A stretch of 42,866 bases of DNA from Fidelibacterota bacterium (GTDB lineage Bacteria; Fidelibacterota; UBA8477; JABMPR01), in the NCBI GenBank assembly GCA_016845065.1, contig JAERTG010000168.1:1-42866 (forward strand). The letters run 5' to 3'. This document shows, in pieces, positions 16,271-25,145 of this stretch. The notes below the pieces were generated by a model. It searched no databases. It had not been told where the DNA came from and worked only from the letters and a program-made list of their open reading frames with translations. Within the stretch, counting starts at the first letter, position 1, and each line of letters starts with the position of its first letter. A program made the translations under genes and the position numbers.

Positions 16271-17383
16271 CTAAGTCAGTTGTTCTCCTGCATGCTTGAT
16301 ATATCCTTTTTTCACCAGCAGTTCAGCTGTAAGTATAGCTCCACCTGCAGCTCCACGGACTGTATTATGAGATAGAGCAACAAACCGAATATCAAAGAAT
16401 TTATCCTCGGCCAGACGACCAATTGTCACAGCCATCCCATTCCCGTTATCCACATCCAGATGAACTTGAGGACGATCTTCTTGTTCAACCAACTGGATTG
16501 GAGGTTCAGGTGCTGACGGCAATTGTAAGATCTGGGGTTCTCCATGAAATTCTGTCCAAATTTTCGCGATTACTTCCAATTCAGGAACATCACCTGCGAA
16601 ATTCAGATAGACAAGTGCAGTATGTCCATCAATAACTGGTACACGGGTGCATAGAGCCGATACATCCATAGAGTAATCTGGAATAATCTTATCATTCTCC
16701 ACTATACCCAGAATCTTGGTGGGCTCCTTTTCAGTCTTCTCTTCTTCCCCAGGAATTAATGGATTAACGGTTATTCTTCGTTCTGGCTCTGTGAGACCCT
16801 TGTATCCAGCTCCTGAAATTGCCTGAAGCGTATTTACCAGAATTTCGTCAACAGGATATCCTGCCTGATTTAAGGCGTGAATCGCAATTAGGTAAGATTG
16901 AACAGAACAGTTAGGTTTTACAGCTATAAACCCGCTCTGGGGAAATTTTCTGTTCTTCTGCTGGCTAGGGATAATCTCTGCATGATCCCCATTAATTTCA
17001 GGGATGATCATGGGTACATCTGGCGTCCATCGGTTAGCCGAGCTATTACTCACCACAGGAAAGCCCTTTTGGGCATAGGCAAACTCAAAATCCCGAGTGG
17101 ATTGCTTGTCCTCCAGCTCGGTAGCTGAGAAGAATAACTTTACATCTGGGGGAATGGCTTCATAATCCATAACATCCCGAACGGGCCTGTCTTTAAGTCT
17201 CTGTGGCATGGGGGTTTCCATCAACCAGCGCTTCCCTACTGCTTCCGCATAGGTTTTTCCAGCTGAACGAGGTGAGGCTGCCAGATCCACAATCTCAAAC
17301 CAGGGATGAGCACCCAAAAGTCTCACATAATTTTGTCCAACAACACCTGTGGCTCCTAAAATGCCAACAGCTATCTTGTTCAT
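16271..17383 (-). CDS. asd: Aspartate-semialdehyde dehydrogenase
   Basis: 370 residues. It reduces aspartyl phosphate to aspartate semialdehyde with NADPH for lysine, threonine, methionine and diaminopimelate synthesis. The N-terminal dinucleotide fold has GATGVVGQ (10-17). The catalytic Cys is Cys159 in KPNCSVQSY, a form typical of the archaeal/fungal-type branch. A conserved CTRVPVIDGH segment follows with the active-site His. The start ATG overlaps the lysC stop (ATGA), so the pathway's first two enzymes are translationally coupled. The stop lies 20 bases from the tRNA-Ser-like repeats, making it the first core gene beside the island. Confidence 0.95.
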   Translation of the reverse strand: MNKIAVGILGATGVVGQNYVRLLGAHPWFEIVDLAASPRSAGKTYAEAVGKRWLMETPMPQRLKDRPVRDVMDYEAIPPDVKLFFSATELEDKQSTRDFEFAYAQKGFPVVSNSSANRWTPDVPMIIPEINGDHAEIIPSQQKNRKFPQSGFIAVKPNCSVQSYLIAIHALNQAGYPVDEILVNTLQAISGAGYKGLTEPERRITVNPLIPGEEEKTEKEPTKILGIVENDKIIPDYSMDVSALCTRVPVIDGHTALVYLNFAGDVPELEVIAKIWTEFHGEPQILQLPSAPEPPIQLVEQEDRPQVHLDVDNGNGMAVTIGRLAEDKFFDIRFVALSHNTVRGAAGGAILTAELLVKKGYIKHAGEQLT

Positions 17384-18771
17384 GACTTGGACTTCTCGAA
17401 GAAGATTCTGTGAAGCGCCTGAATCGCCTGCTGAGCTTCACTGTCCTTCACAATAAAAGAAATATTTCTGCGGGAAGAACCCTGGGCGATGGCTTCAACA
17501 TTGATTTTCTCTCGACCGAGGACCTGAAACACCAGACCAGCAATCCCTGGTGTATACTGCATGCCTTCTCCAACCACAGCTACCAAAGAGAGGTCACTTT
17601 CCACACGGAGGGGTTCGATATATTTAGCTTTGAGTTCCTTCTCGAATTCATCATCAATGAGCATCATGGCCAGATCAGTTTCCTCTGGTTTCACTGCAAA
17701 ACAGGTGGAGTGCTCACTGAAAGCCTGGGAAACTAGCATGACACTAATTCCCTTATCAGCCAGGCAGGTAAACAACCGGGCATTTATCCCCTTCACCCCA
17801 ACCATACCGGCTCCCTGCATACGGAGGAGAGTCACATGGGAGACCGATGACAGTCCAACGGTAATCTGCCCCTGTAACTTCCTGTTTTGAGCAATGCGAG
17901 TACCTGGTAATTCTGGGCGAAATGTATTTTTGACCACAATGGGTATCTGCTTATAAAGGGCTGGGATCATGGCTGGCGGAAAAATGACCTTAGCACCAGC
18001 ATGAGCCAATTCCATGGCTTCTTCATAGGTTAATTCAGGGATGGATATGGGTTGATTCACAAATTCGGGATTGGCCGTAAGCATACCATCTACATCCGTC
18101 CAGATTTCGATCTGATCAACATTGAGGGCAGCACCAAATATGCTGGCGGAATAGTCAGAGCCACTGCGACCCAGTGTGGTGCCCTTGCCATATTCATTAG
18201 CTCCCAGAAAGCCGGTTATGATCTGTAGACGACCATGGTTTGACACATATTCCCTGATGCGATCATAGGATTTTTGGTAGTGAACGTACGCGTTGCCATA
18301 GTTACTGTCAGTGATGACCACTTTCCTGGCATCCAGGAGTTCCGCATCGGTCTGTCGGCTCCTGAGCAATGCGCTGAGGATTCTCACGGAGAGAAGCTCT
18401 CCAAAACTGAGGACTTCATCCTTCCACATATTGAAATCAACTGAAGCCCCCGGGCATCTCAGTAGGAGTTCTTTTAAATCAGTGGAGTATTTGCGAAAAA
18501 TGACCCCCAATTCAGCATCGGAATCCAGACCTACCTCCATGATGATATCCTCATGTCTGCTGAGGAGGGTCAGGAGTGATTTTTCTTCATATTTGCCATC
18601 GCGGACATCAAGGGAGATTTTGATGAGGGAATCAGTGACCCCCTGGAAGGCAGAAACTACCACATAAATTTCGTGGTTTTCATCCAGGGTTTTCTCTATT
18701 ATTGAAACCACCTTTTTCAGGCGTTCAGCGTTGCCTACTGAGGAGCCACCAAACTTTAATATTTTCTTCAT
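17380..18771 (-). CDS. lysC: Aspartate kinase
   Basis: 463 residues. It phosphorylates aspartate, the entry to the lysine/threonine/methionine pathway. KFGGSSVGN (6-14) is the amino-acid kinase signature. GFLGANEYGKGTTLGRSGSDYSAS and the WTDVDGML segment follow as expected, and the last ~150 residues contain two ACT-type regulatory repeats (VTLLRMQGAGMVGVKGI, then LVAVVGEGMQYTPG), so feedback inhibition by an end product is likely. It overlaps asd by 4 bases. There is no thrA-type homoserine dehydrogenase fusion. Confidence 0.95.
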   Translation of the reverse strand: MKKILKFGGSSVGNAERLKKVVSIIEKTLDENHEIYVVVSAFQGVTDSLIKISLDVRDGKYEEKSLLTLLSRHEDIIMEVGLDSDAELGVIFRKYSTDLKELLLRCPGASVDFNMWKDEVLSFGELLSVRILSALLRSRQTDAELLDARKVVITDSNYGNAYVHYQKSYDRIREYVSNHGRLQIITGFLGANEYGKGTTLGRSGSDYSASIFGAALNVDQIEIWTDVDGMLTANPEFVNQPISIPELTYEEAMELAHAGAKVIFPPAMIPALYKQIPIVVKNTFRPELPGTRIAQNRKLQGQITVGLSSVSHVTLLRMQGAGMVGVKGINARLFTCLADKGISVMLVSQAFSEHSTCFAVKPEETDLAMMLIDDEFEKELKAKYIEPLRVESDLSLVAVVGEGMQYTPGIAGLVFQVLGREKINVEAIAQGSSRRNISFIVKDSEAQQAIQALHRIFFEKSKS

Positions 18772-18791
18772 TTCTGATCTCTTATTTTGTG

Positions 18792-18820
18792 CTTATCTGG
18801 TACCAATAATAATCTTTCAA
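18792..18820 (-). promoter_or_regulatory. Probable lysC-asd promoter
   Basis: Minus-strand TTGAAA (18815-18820) and GATAAG (18792-18797) with a 17-base spacer, about 20 bases before the lysC ATG. The untranslated leader is too short for a lysine riboswitch, and none is seen. Confidence 0.4.
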
Positions 18821-18923
18821 TTGGAGTGACAAAGGAGATTCTGTTAAAATGTGAGTCTTCAAATCGTCATGCTAGCGTGTCCACTTCGAGTTCCTTCAGT
18901 GAGACAACTCCGATACTTGCTAC

Positions 18924-18952
18924 AAAAAAGGGCAACCCACCCGGATTGCCCT
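18924..18952 (-). terminator. Rho-independent terminator after the BioD/DRTGG gene
   Basis: On the minus strand AGGGCAA (pairing with TTGCCCT) encloses a 10-base loop and is followed by a run of six T. It lies about 22 bases after the stop of the BioD/DRTGG gene and ends the acyl-CoA cluster before the lysC promoter. Confidence 0.75.
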
Positions 18953-18973
18953 TGAACTCTGATAAGCCGGATA

Positions 18974-20008
18974 TTAGCAAATAGTCTTAACCTCAACATG
19001 ATCTTTTATCATTCCAGCTAGCTGGGCCATTTTCTCATCATCTTCTTTTGATAGCAATGAGACCAGATTATCCACCTTTTTAGCAGCCTGGAATGTATCC
19101 TGGGCTACCAGCAACAAGGGAACATTCGTCCCTGATGCCTTGGCAAGAATATTCGGTGGAGGAAGGATATTATTGGTAAGAATAATTCCAGCAGCCTGAC
19201 TATCGATTGCAGCCAGGATCATATCACTTCTATCGCCACTAGTGATAACAAGTTTTGATTCCTTGTTAAAACGCTGCATTCTCAGCACGGCATCTGCAGA
19301 CATGGCCCCTACGAAAACATCCTTGATCGTATTCTTCAACCCTCTTTCACCAGCTAACACTTTGGCAAAGAATAGATCGGCAAGAAATCGCATAGAGGGT
19401 TTAGTAAGTTCCTCAACATAAGGGACAATACCCAGGATTGGGAGTTCCAGCGCTTGGAAATGATCGCTGTAAACTGCCTTGAAGTCTGCTACATCATGAA
19501 CCTTGTTAATAATGACGCCAGCAAGTTTAACATCTCCTAAATCAATAGTCTTCTTGAGCGCGCATGCATCATCGGCAATTTGATCATTGGTTCCGCTCAG
19601 AACCACGAGTAGTTCACCGTCCAGATATTTGCAAAGAGATATTGCGTCAAGGTTGACAGACAATCCTCGTGTAAGCTCTTTGCCACTCTCTATGAGCATT
19701 ATTTCCTTACCCTCAGAATTGTGAGCTGCGATCTCTCGAACCTTTTCCGCTGTAGTCGTCTCATCGTACATGAATCTCAGCTTGGAATGATCAAAACCAA
19801 TACTCATCTCTTCAGGTGATTCGTCAGCTTTCATGGCAGTTGTACACACTGCTGCATCAAAATCCCAAAGTCGCTTTTTTCGATACAGCAACCTGTCACC
19901 AAAGGGTTTTAAGTATCCCATTTTCCTGGTGGAGTTTTTGGCCAAACCTACTATGACACTAGTCTTGCCAGCATCTTTCTGGATGGATGTTACAATTATA
20001 TTTTTCAT
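18974..20008 (-). CDS. BioD-like P-loop + DRTGG domain protein (Pta N-terminal-like)
   Basis: 344 residues. The start MKNIIVTSIQKDAGKTSVIVGL contains a deviant Walker A (QKDAGKTS), as in the AAA_26/dethiobiotin-synthetase-like family. Residues about 215-320 match the DRTGG domain (FVGAMSADAVLRMQRF...LVITSGDRSDMILAAI...AGIILTNNI). This two-domain architecture equals the regulatory N-terminal half of long phosphotransacetylases but lacks the catalytic PTA domain. It overlaps the upstream ADP-forming acyl-CoA synthetase gene by 4 bases, so I infer a regulatory or sensory role in acyl-CoA/acetate metabolism. A terminator follows. Confidence 0.8.
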   Translation of the reverse strand: MKNIIVTSIQKDAGKTSVIVGLAKNSTRKMGYLKPFGDRLLYRKKRLWDFDAAVCTTAMKADESPEEMSIGFDHSKLRFMYDETTTAEKVREIAAHNSEGKEIMLIESGKELTRGLSVNLDAISLCKYLDGELLVVLSGTNDQIADDACALKKTIDLGDVKLAGVIINKVHDVADFKAVYSDHFQALELPILGIVPYVEELTKPSMRFLADLFFAKVLAGERGLKNTIKDVFVGAMSADAVLRMQRFNKESKLVITSGDRSDMILAAIDSQAAGIILTNNILPPPNILAKASGTNVPLLLVAQDTFQAAKKVDNLVSLLSKEDDEKMAQLAGMIKDHVEVKTIC

Positions 20009-22140
20009 TGTGGTGAATCCTTTTTATCGTCAGATAATAATACACGAATATCTACTGCACGTGCGCCAGAACCTTGTTCATAGACGACCATGGGGTTGAT
20101 TTCAATATCAGTAATCCTGGGCACTTTGCTGATAAGACTGACAACCTTTTCCAGGGCTGTGATAATACTTTCAATATCTTTGCGAGCTTCGCCTCTAACG
20201 CCTAATAGGAGCGGATAGGAGCGAATCTCTTTTATCATAGATCTTAGTTCACGATTGGATAGTGGTACAGCTCGGAAAGCGACATCTTTCATTACTTCAA
20301 CATATATTCCACCCAGACCAAACATGATCGTAGTTCCGAAATTAGCATCTCTGCGAGCTCCAAGGATGACTTCGGTACCAGCTGTGATTTGTTCTACTAC
20401 TTCAATACCATCGATTATGGCATCAGGCACATTAGCCTTGCAAGAGTGAATAATAGTCTGATAACCATCAATGACCTCTTCAGAGTTGTCCAGATCAAGA
20501 AGAACACCCCCAGCATCACTTTTATGGAGGATGTTTCTGGAAACTACTTTCATCACTACGGGATAACCAATATCATCTGCAAGCTTCACAGCGGCTTCAA
20601 CAGATTGGACAACCCCCCCACGAGGACCAGGGAGACTAGCAGCATTCAATAAACCCTGCCCTTCCTCCGCCAGTAGAAAGGTTCTACCATCTGCCAGAGC
20701 ATCATCAATAATTTGATTGATGGCAGCAACGTCAATCTCAGCAGTCACAGGTTCAGCTTCCTCTATGGATTGAACTTTTCGGATTGATTGAATCGCACCC
20801 ATGCAGGATACACCATCATAGACATCCCGATAAACTGGGACATTCTTCTTGTGCAGAACTGAAATAGCGGTTTCCGTGAGTTCACCACCAAAAACGGAAA
20901 ATGTGATAGGTTTGCCCTTGGTTTGATATTGCTCATACATCTCATCGATCATCTCAGTTAACTCCTGTGAGTCCATCATGGCTGTTTCACAATAGAGAGC
21001 CATGACACAATGAATAGAATCATCAACCAGAGCTTCCTTAAGGGCTTTCACATAGTCAGCTTTAGAAGCTTCACCAGTGATATCTACAGGGTTTTTTGTT
21101 GACCCAAACCCATGGGCAACACTCTCGAAGGTTTCCTTCAGTTTATCCTGATCATCATAGAGCTTAATATCATACTTTTCGCAGGCATCTGTGGCCATAA
21201 CACCTACACCACCACCATTGGTAATGATGATCCCATTGGGACCTTTGGGTACATTCGAATGTGAGAGAAATTTACTCCACTCCAGAGCTTCCTGGATACT
21301 CTCGGCTCGCAATACGCCACATTGACGCATAATCGCATCAAAAACCTTATCAGACCCAGCAAGGGAACCAGTATGGCTGGCAGCGGCTACTGCACCACGC
21401 TTAGACCGGCCTGATTTAATAACGATCACCGGTTTAATTTTTGTCGCATGTTTTAATACTTTTACCAGACGCTCACCTTCCTGTATACCTTCGATATACA
21501 TCAGGATGATTTTAGTCTCATCCTGGGTAATCAGATACTCAAGAAGATCAGCTTCATTGATGTCCGTCTTATTCCCCACCGAAATAATGGAAGACAATCC
21601 AATATTCTGTACGGCGGTTTTTCCAATCATGGCAATTCCAAGTGCGCCGCTCTGAGTGATGATGGCGACGTTTCCTTCGGCGATGTCGCGAGGTCCAAAA
21701 GTAGCATTGAGAGCAACTTTAGAGGAATAGTGGCCAAAAATGTTGGGGCCCAATATTCTCATATTGTGAGCCCGTGCGTAATTCAACACTCGCTGCTCTT
21801 CCTCAAGATTTCCAATTTCAGAAAATCCCGATGAAATGATAGCCAGCATTTTCACATTCTTCTTGGCACAACTCACAACTGCATCATATACAAATCGAGC
21901 CGGGATGGCAATGACTGCTACATCAACCTCACCTTCCACTTCCTCAATACTTTTGAGAATATCATATCCCAGAGCGTGCCCGCCCTTTGGATTAACAGGA
22001 TATATATCTCCTTTGAAACCAACGTATAGCATATTCTCCAAAATTTTGTAGCCAATTTTGCCAGGCTCCTGGCTGACACCAATCACCGCTACTGATTCTG
22101 GCTCGAATAAATATTTTATGTCAGGTTTTTCCACTATCAC
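20005..22140 (-). CDS. ADP-forming acyl-CoA synthetase (acetate-CoA ligase type, fused alpha-beta)
   Basis: 711 residues. It converts acyl-CoA + ADP + Pi to acid + ATP + CoA, conserving energy. The N-terminal CoA-binding Rossmann domain begins at about residue 10 (LFEPESVAVIGVSQEPGKIG). The phosphohistidine is His256 in AAASHTGSLAG, close to His257 of the Pyrococcus alpha subunit. The C-terminal ATP-grasp half (about 475-711) has the second His at 539 in ILHKSDAGGV. Alpha and beta are fused in one chain, as in many bacterial homologues. It overlaps both neighbours by 4 bases (CoA-transferase before, DRTGG protein after). The substrate may be acetate or a branched or aryl acid; it cannot be told from sequence. 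Confidence 0.9.
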   Translation of the reverse strand: MIVEKPDIKYLFEPESVAVIGVSQEPGKIGYKILENMLYVGFKGDIYPVNPKGGHALGYDILKSIEEVEGEVDVAVIAIPARFVYDAVVSCAKKNVKMLAIISSGFSEIGNLEEEQRVLNYARAHNMRILGPNIFGHYSSKVALNATFGPRDIAEGNVAIITQSGALGIAMIGKTAVQNIGLSSIISVGNKTDINEADLLEYLITQDETKIILMYIEGIQEGERLVKVLKHATKIKPVIVIKSGRSKRGAVAAASHTGSLAGSDKVFDAIMRQCGVLRAESIQEALEWSKFLSHSNVPKGPNGIIITNGGGVGVMATDACEKYDIKLYDDQDKLKETFESVAHGFGSTKNPVDITGEASKADYVKALKEALVDDSIHCVMALYCETAMMDSQELTEMIDEMYEQYQTKGKPITFSVFGGELTETAISVLHKKNVPVYRDVYDGVSCMGAIQSIRKVQSIEEAEPVTAEIDVAAINQIIDDALADGRTFLLAEEGQGLLNAASLPGPRGGVVQSVEAAVKLADDIGYPVVMKVVSRNILHKSDAGGVLLDLDNSEEVIDGYQTIIHSCKANVPDAIIDGIEVVEQITAGTEVILGARRDANFGTTIMFGLGGIYVEVMKDVAFRAVPLSNRELRSMIKEIRSYPLLLGVRGEARKDIESIITALEKVVSLISKVPRITDIEINPMVVYEQGSGARAVDIRVLLSDDKKDSPQ

Positions 22141-24041
22141 TTACTCTCCAGGAATGTCATCTTCATTTCGTACATTCCGTCTGAAATATGTTTCTGCACA
22201 TCAAAGCCCATGCTTTCAAACAGGCGCATCATCCGCGCGTTACTAATTAATACATCTGCTGTAAATCCCAGCAAACCTTGTTTCTTGGCTAATAGAGTCA
22301 GGTACTTCAGTAACTCCTTACCAATCCCTAATTCTTGGTGATCGTCTCGAATAACAAATGCAACATCGGCGGTGTGTGTTGAACCAATAATGGCATATTG
22401 CCCGAGACCCACCAATTGTTCTCCACCATCCTTCTGTATGAAGGCTAAGAGAATGATTTCGCTGGTATAATCTATCACCACAAATTCCTGTAATCTTTCG
22501 TGGGGCATATCCTTGCGCTCAGAAATGAATCTTCTCTGCAGGCTTGCATCTGAAAGTGAGTAAAAGAATTCCTTCAGGAGTGGCTCATCACTAATCTTGA
22601 CGGGCCGAATGAATACTTCTGCACCACTTGAAGTCGTTCTATATGTCTCAACTTTTTCAGGATATTCTCCTGCTTTACCAGCTATAAATGCCTGATCCTG
22701 ATAGATCAGATTTCTTTTCTTTGCTTTGCGGATCAGTTCTGCTCTGAACTTAGGGTGAGCTATTGAAATGAGTTCCATGGCTCGTTCGCGGATATTTTTT
22801 CCATGCAGATAGGCAATTCCATACTCAGTGACAACATAATGGATATCGCCGCGGTTCAGGGTTACACCAGCTCCAGCCTTCAGGAAGGTAGCAATGCGGG
22901 ATACCTCTCCATGTTCAGCAGTGGATGGTAGAGTGAGAATGGTCTTACCTTTATTTGCTAGAATTGCACCTCGCATAAAATCTGCCTGACCACCAATTCC
23001 ACTATAAAAAACCTTCCCCAATGACTCGGCGGTTGCCTGCCCTGTAAGATCTATCTCCAGGGCTGAGTTAATCGCAGTCATATTTTCATGCTGGGCTATT
23101 ACCCGGGGATCGTTTGTATAATCAACTGTTTTAAACTCAACAAAAGGGTTGTCATGGAGGTACTCATAGGTCTCAGCCGAACCCATGCTAAAAGTGGCAA
23201 TGGTTTTGCCCCGATTTATTGATTTCTTGGAGTTGTCAATCACACCAGACTTCATCAACTTAACCAGTCCATCCCCCAGGAGTTCGGTATGAACACCCAG
23301 ATTCTTCTTTTCATGTAAATTTGCCAATATGGCATTTGGTAGAGATCCATACCCAACTTGAATTGTATTGCCATCTTCGATCAGAGTAGCGACATATTTC
23401 CCAATTTTATCTGCTACCTCGTCATCAAGTTCATCCTCATATTCCAGTAGCTCTTCTTCATGATATACTACATAGTCAACTTCAGATATGTGGATAAATC
23501 CATCTCCATGCACCCTTGGCATCCTGGGGTTTATCTGAACAATAATGGTTTGAGCTTTTTCAGTTGCTGCTTTAACAATATCGACACTTACGCCCAAACT
23601 CATATAGCCATGGGGATCAGGGCATGAGGTTTGAATTAGCGCAACATCCACAGGGACATGACCTCTGTGAAAAAGTTTGGGAATCTCTGAAAGAAATATC
23701 GGCGTGTAATCTGCGAGACCACTATTCACGGCTGTTCTGGTACTGCTGCCAATGAAAAATGAGTTGTGTCTAAAATTATGTTTATACTTCTCTTGTGTAT
23801 ACGGAGCTAGACCCAAAGACCAGACCTGAAGAACCTCTGCATCAAATACTGCCTTTGGTTCCGATTCTATGTATTCGACAAGGGATCTGAGGAGATACTG
23901 CGGCTCACCGCAGGCTGTATGGACAAATATTCTGTCTCCTCGGTGAATGGATCGAATCGCTTGATTTACGGAAACGAATTTATCAGCATATTGCTCTTTT
24001 AAATCTGTGAGAGCCTTTTTACCTTTTAAATCATTTGTCAT
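22137..24041 (-). CDS. Acetyl-CoA hydrolase/CoA-transferase family protein fused to a GNAT domain
   Basis: 634 residues. Residues about 1-465 are an acetyl-CoA hydrolase/4-hydroxybutyrate CoA-transferase family core: a QTSCPDPHGYMSLGVSVD segment, VQVGYGSLPNAI-like strand, GIGGQADFMRGA, and HYVVTEYGIAYLHGKNIRERA. Residues about 475-630 are a GNAT acetyltransferase-like domain, with the acetyl-CoA loop QELGIGKELL and a RLFESMGF motif near the C-terminus. The pairing places CoA-ester use and possible acetylation in one chain. It is the first gene of a three-gene overlapping cluster with the ADP-forming synthetase. The substrate is not determined. Confidence 0.88.
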   Translation of the reverse strand: MTNDLKGKKALTDLKEQYADKFVSVNQAIRSIHRGDRIFVHTACGEPQYLLRSLVEYIESEPKAVFDAEVLQVWSLGLAPYTQEKYKHNFRHNSFFIGSSTRTAVNSGLADYTPIFLSEIPKLFHRGHVPVDVALIQTSCPDPHGYMSLGVSVDIVKAATEKAQTIIVQINPRMPRVHGDGFIHISEVDYVVYHEEELLEYEDELDDEVADKIGKYVATLIEDGNTIQVGYGSLPNAILANLHEKKNLGVHTELLGDGLVKLMKSGVIDNSKKSINRGKTIATFSMGSAETYEYLHDNPFVEFKTVDYTNDPRVIAQHENMTAINSALEIDLTGQATAESLGKVFYSGIGGQADFMRGAILANKGKTILTLPSTAEHGEVSRIATFLKAGAGVTLNRGDIHYVVTEYGIAYLHGKNIRERAMELISIAHPKFRAELIRKAKKRNLIYQDQAFIAGKAGEYPEKVETYRTTSSGAEVFIRPVKISDEPLLKEFFYSLSDASLQRRFISERKDMPHERLQEFVVIDYTSEIILLAFIQKDGGEQLVGLGQYAIIGSTHTADVAFVIRDDHQELGIGKELLKYLTLLAKKQGLLGFTADVLISNARMMRLFESMGFDVQKHISDGMYEMKMTFLESK

Positions 24042-24188
24042 ATATCAAACTCACTTTCTAGCGTTCATTCTCCAAATCAGAGAAGTGCAAATAAAGTGCC
24101 TTTTACTTCGATTCGCAAAAGATTATTAAGTAAAATATTTAGTATTGGGCAAATAAATAATATGAGAAGTGGTATTGCCAGGTGTCGT

Positions 24189-25145
24189 TCAATTGTGAGG
24201 AGCAAATTCATCGATTTTTGTAAGAATATCAGGCATAGATTTCTCACAACATTTAAAGCCTTCAATAATGGCTCGCTCTGCATGATCAAAATCGAAGAAA
24301 CTCATATCTCCCAGTCGGGGTGAAAGTAAGACGTCCGGGACATGGGTCTGCAGATTCATCTCTTCTATTTTTTTTTGCATAATATTTATTGATGATCCAA
24401 GAACCTCGAATATGTGCGGTGATTGGGCTTCTCGCGTGAACCATTGGTCAATTTTTGATCCTAAGGTCTTTCCCCTTGATCCAAATTTATCGGTCCAGGA
24501 CTTTATGACCTCTAACCTTTTCTTTTCCATCTTTTCTGAGTTTTTGAGCCAGTCTGCGTCTTGAGGAAAATTCTCTTTTTTGGTTATCCTCTCAGAATTA
24601 ATGTCTACTGCAATCACAATATCAGCTCCAGCCTTCTGACATACATCTATGGGAAGCGGGTTTACGACCCCACCGTCCACCAGCCATTCATTACCAATGA
24701 GTTTTGGTGTAAGCAAGCCGGGGACTGCCATACTTGCTCTCAGTGCCTGAGTGATACTTCCCTTCGAAAGTGTTACCTCCTTACCAGTGAACACATTTGT
24801 TGCAACCATGATGAGGGGAATCTTCAGGTCTTCAAATTGATCTATCCTGGTAAAGAGTTCGATGAGCTCCGCCACCTTATGACCCTCAATAAATCCAGAC
24901 CGAGGAAATGCCAGATCGAGGTATGATAAAACTGCTTTCCAATCCATATCAAGGGCAAATTTTTTAACCTGATCCAAACCTCCACCAGCATATGCTGCGC
25001 CGATAAATGACCCGGCACTGGCCCCAGTGATGACACCTATTTCTATTCCGTACTTTTCCAGGGCTTCGATCACGCCGATATGCGCCCAACCTCGAGATGC
25101 ACCACTTCCCAGGACCAATCCTACTTTCGGCGTATTCACTATCAA
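24189..25145 (-). CDS. Patatin-like phospholipase (RssA/NTE family)
   Basis: 318 residues. A Ser-Asp dyad hydrolase of the patatin family. The oxyanion motif GSGASRG is at 13-19, the nucleophile elbow GASAG at 41-45 (Ser43), and the catalytic Asp in DGG at 157-159. No signal peptide is visible, so it is probably cytoplasmic or peripherally membrane-bound. The start overlaps the hflX stop by 4 bases. The 147-base gap downstream (24042-24188) separates it from the CoA-transferase gene and holds that gene's likely promoter (a TTGCGA/TTTATT pair), with no further feature. Confidence 0.9.
   Translation of the reverse strand: MIVNTPKVGLVLGSGASRGWAHIGVIEALEKYGIEIGVITGASAGSFIGAAYAGGGLDQVKKFALDMDWKAVLSYLDLAFPRSGFIEGHKVAELIELFTRIDQFEDLKIPLIMVATNVFTGKEVTLSKGSITQALRASMAVPGLLTPKLIGNEWLVDGGVVNPLPIDVCQKAGADIVIAVDINSERITKKENFPQDADWLKNSEKMEKKRLEVIKSWTDKFGSRGKTLGSKIDQWFTREAQSPHIFEVLGSSINIMQKKIEEMNLQTHVPDVLLSPRLGDMSFFDFDHAERAIIEGFKCCEKSMPDILTKIDEFAPHN

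Noticed and set aside
16088..16375. 95-residue plus-strand ORF over the tRNA-like repeats
   Set aside because: It overlaps the repeats and the asd end, with no RBS and repeat-derived composition.
18772..18925. Lysine riboswitch before lysC
   Set aside because: The promoter lies about 20 bases before the start, leaving no room, and no riboswitch core is seen.
18787..18984. 65-residue plus-strand ORF
   Set aside because: It runs through the terminator hairpin and the lysC promoter and resembles no protein.
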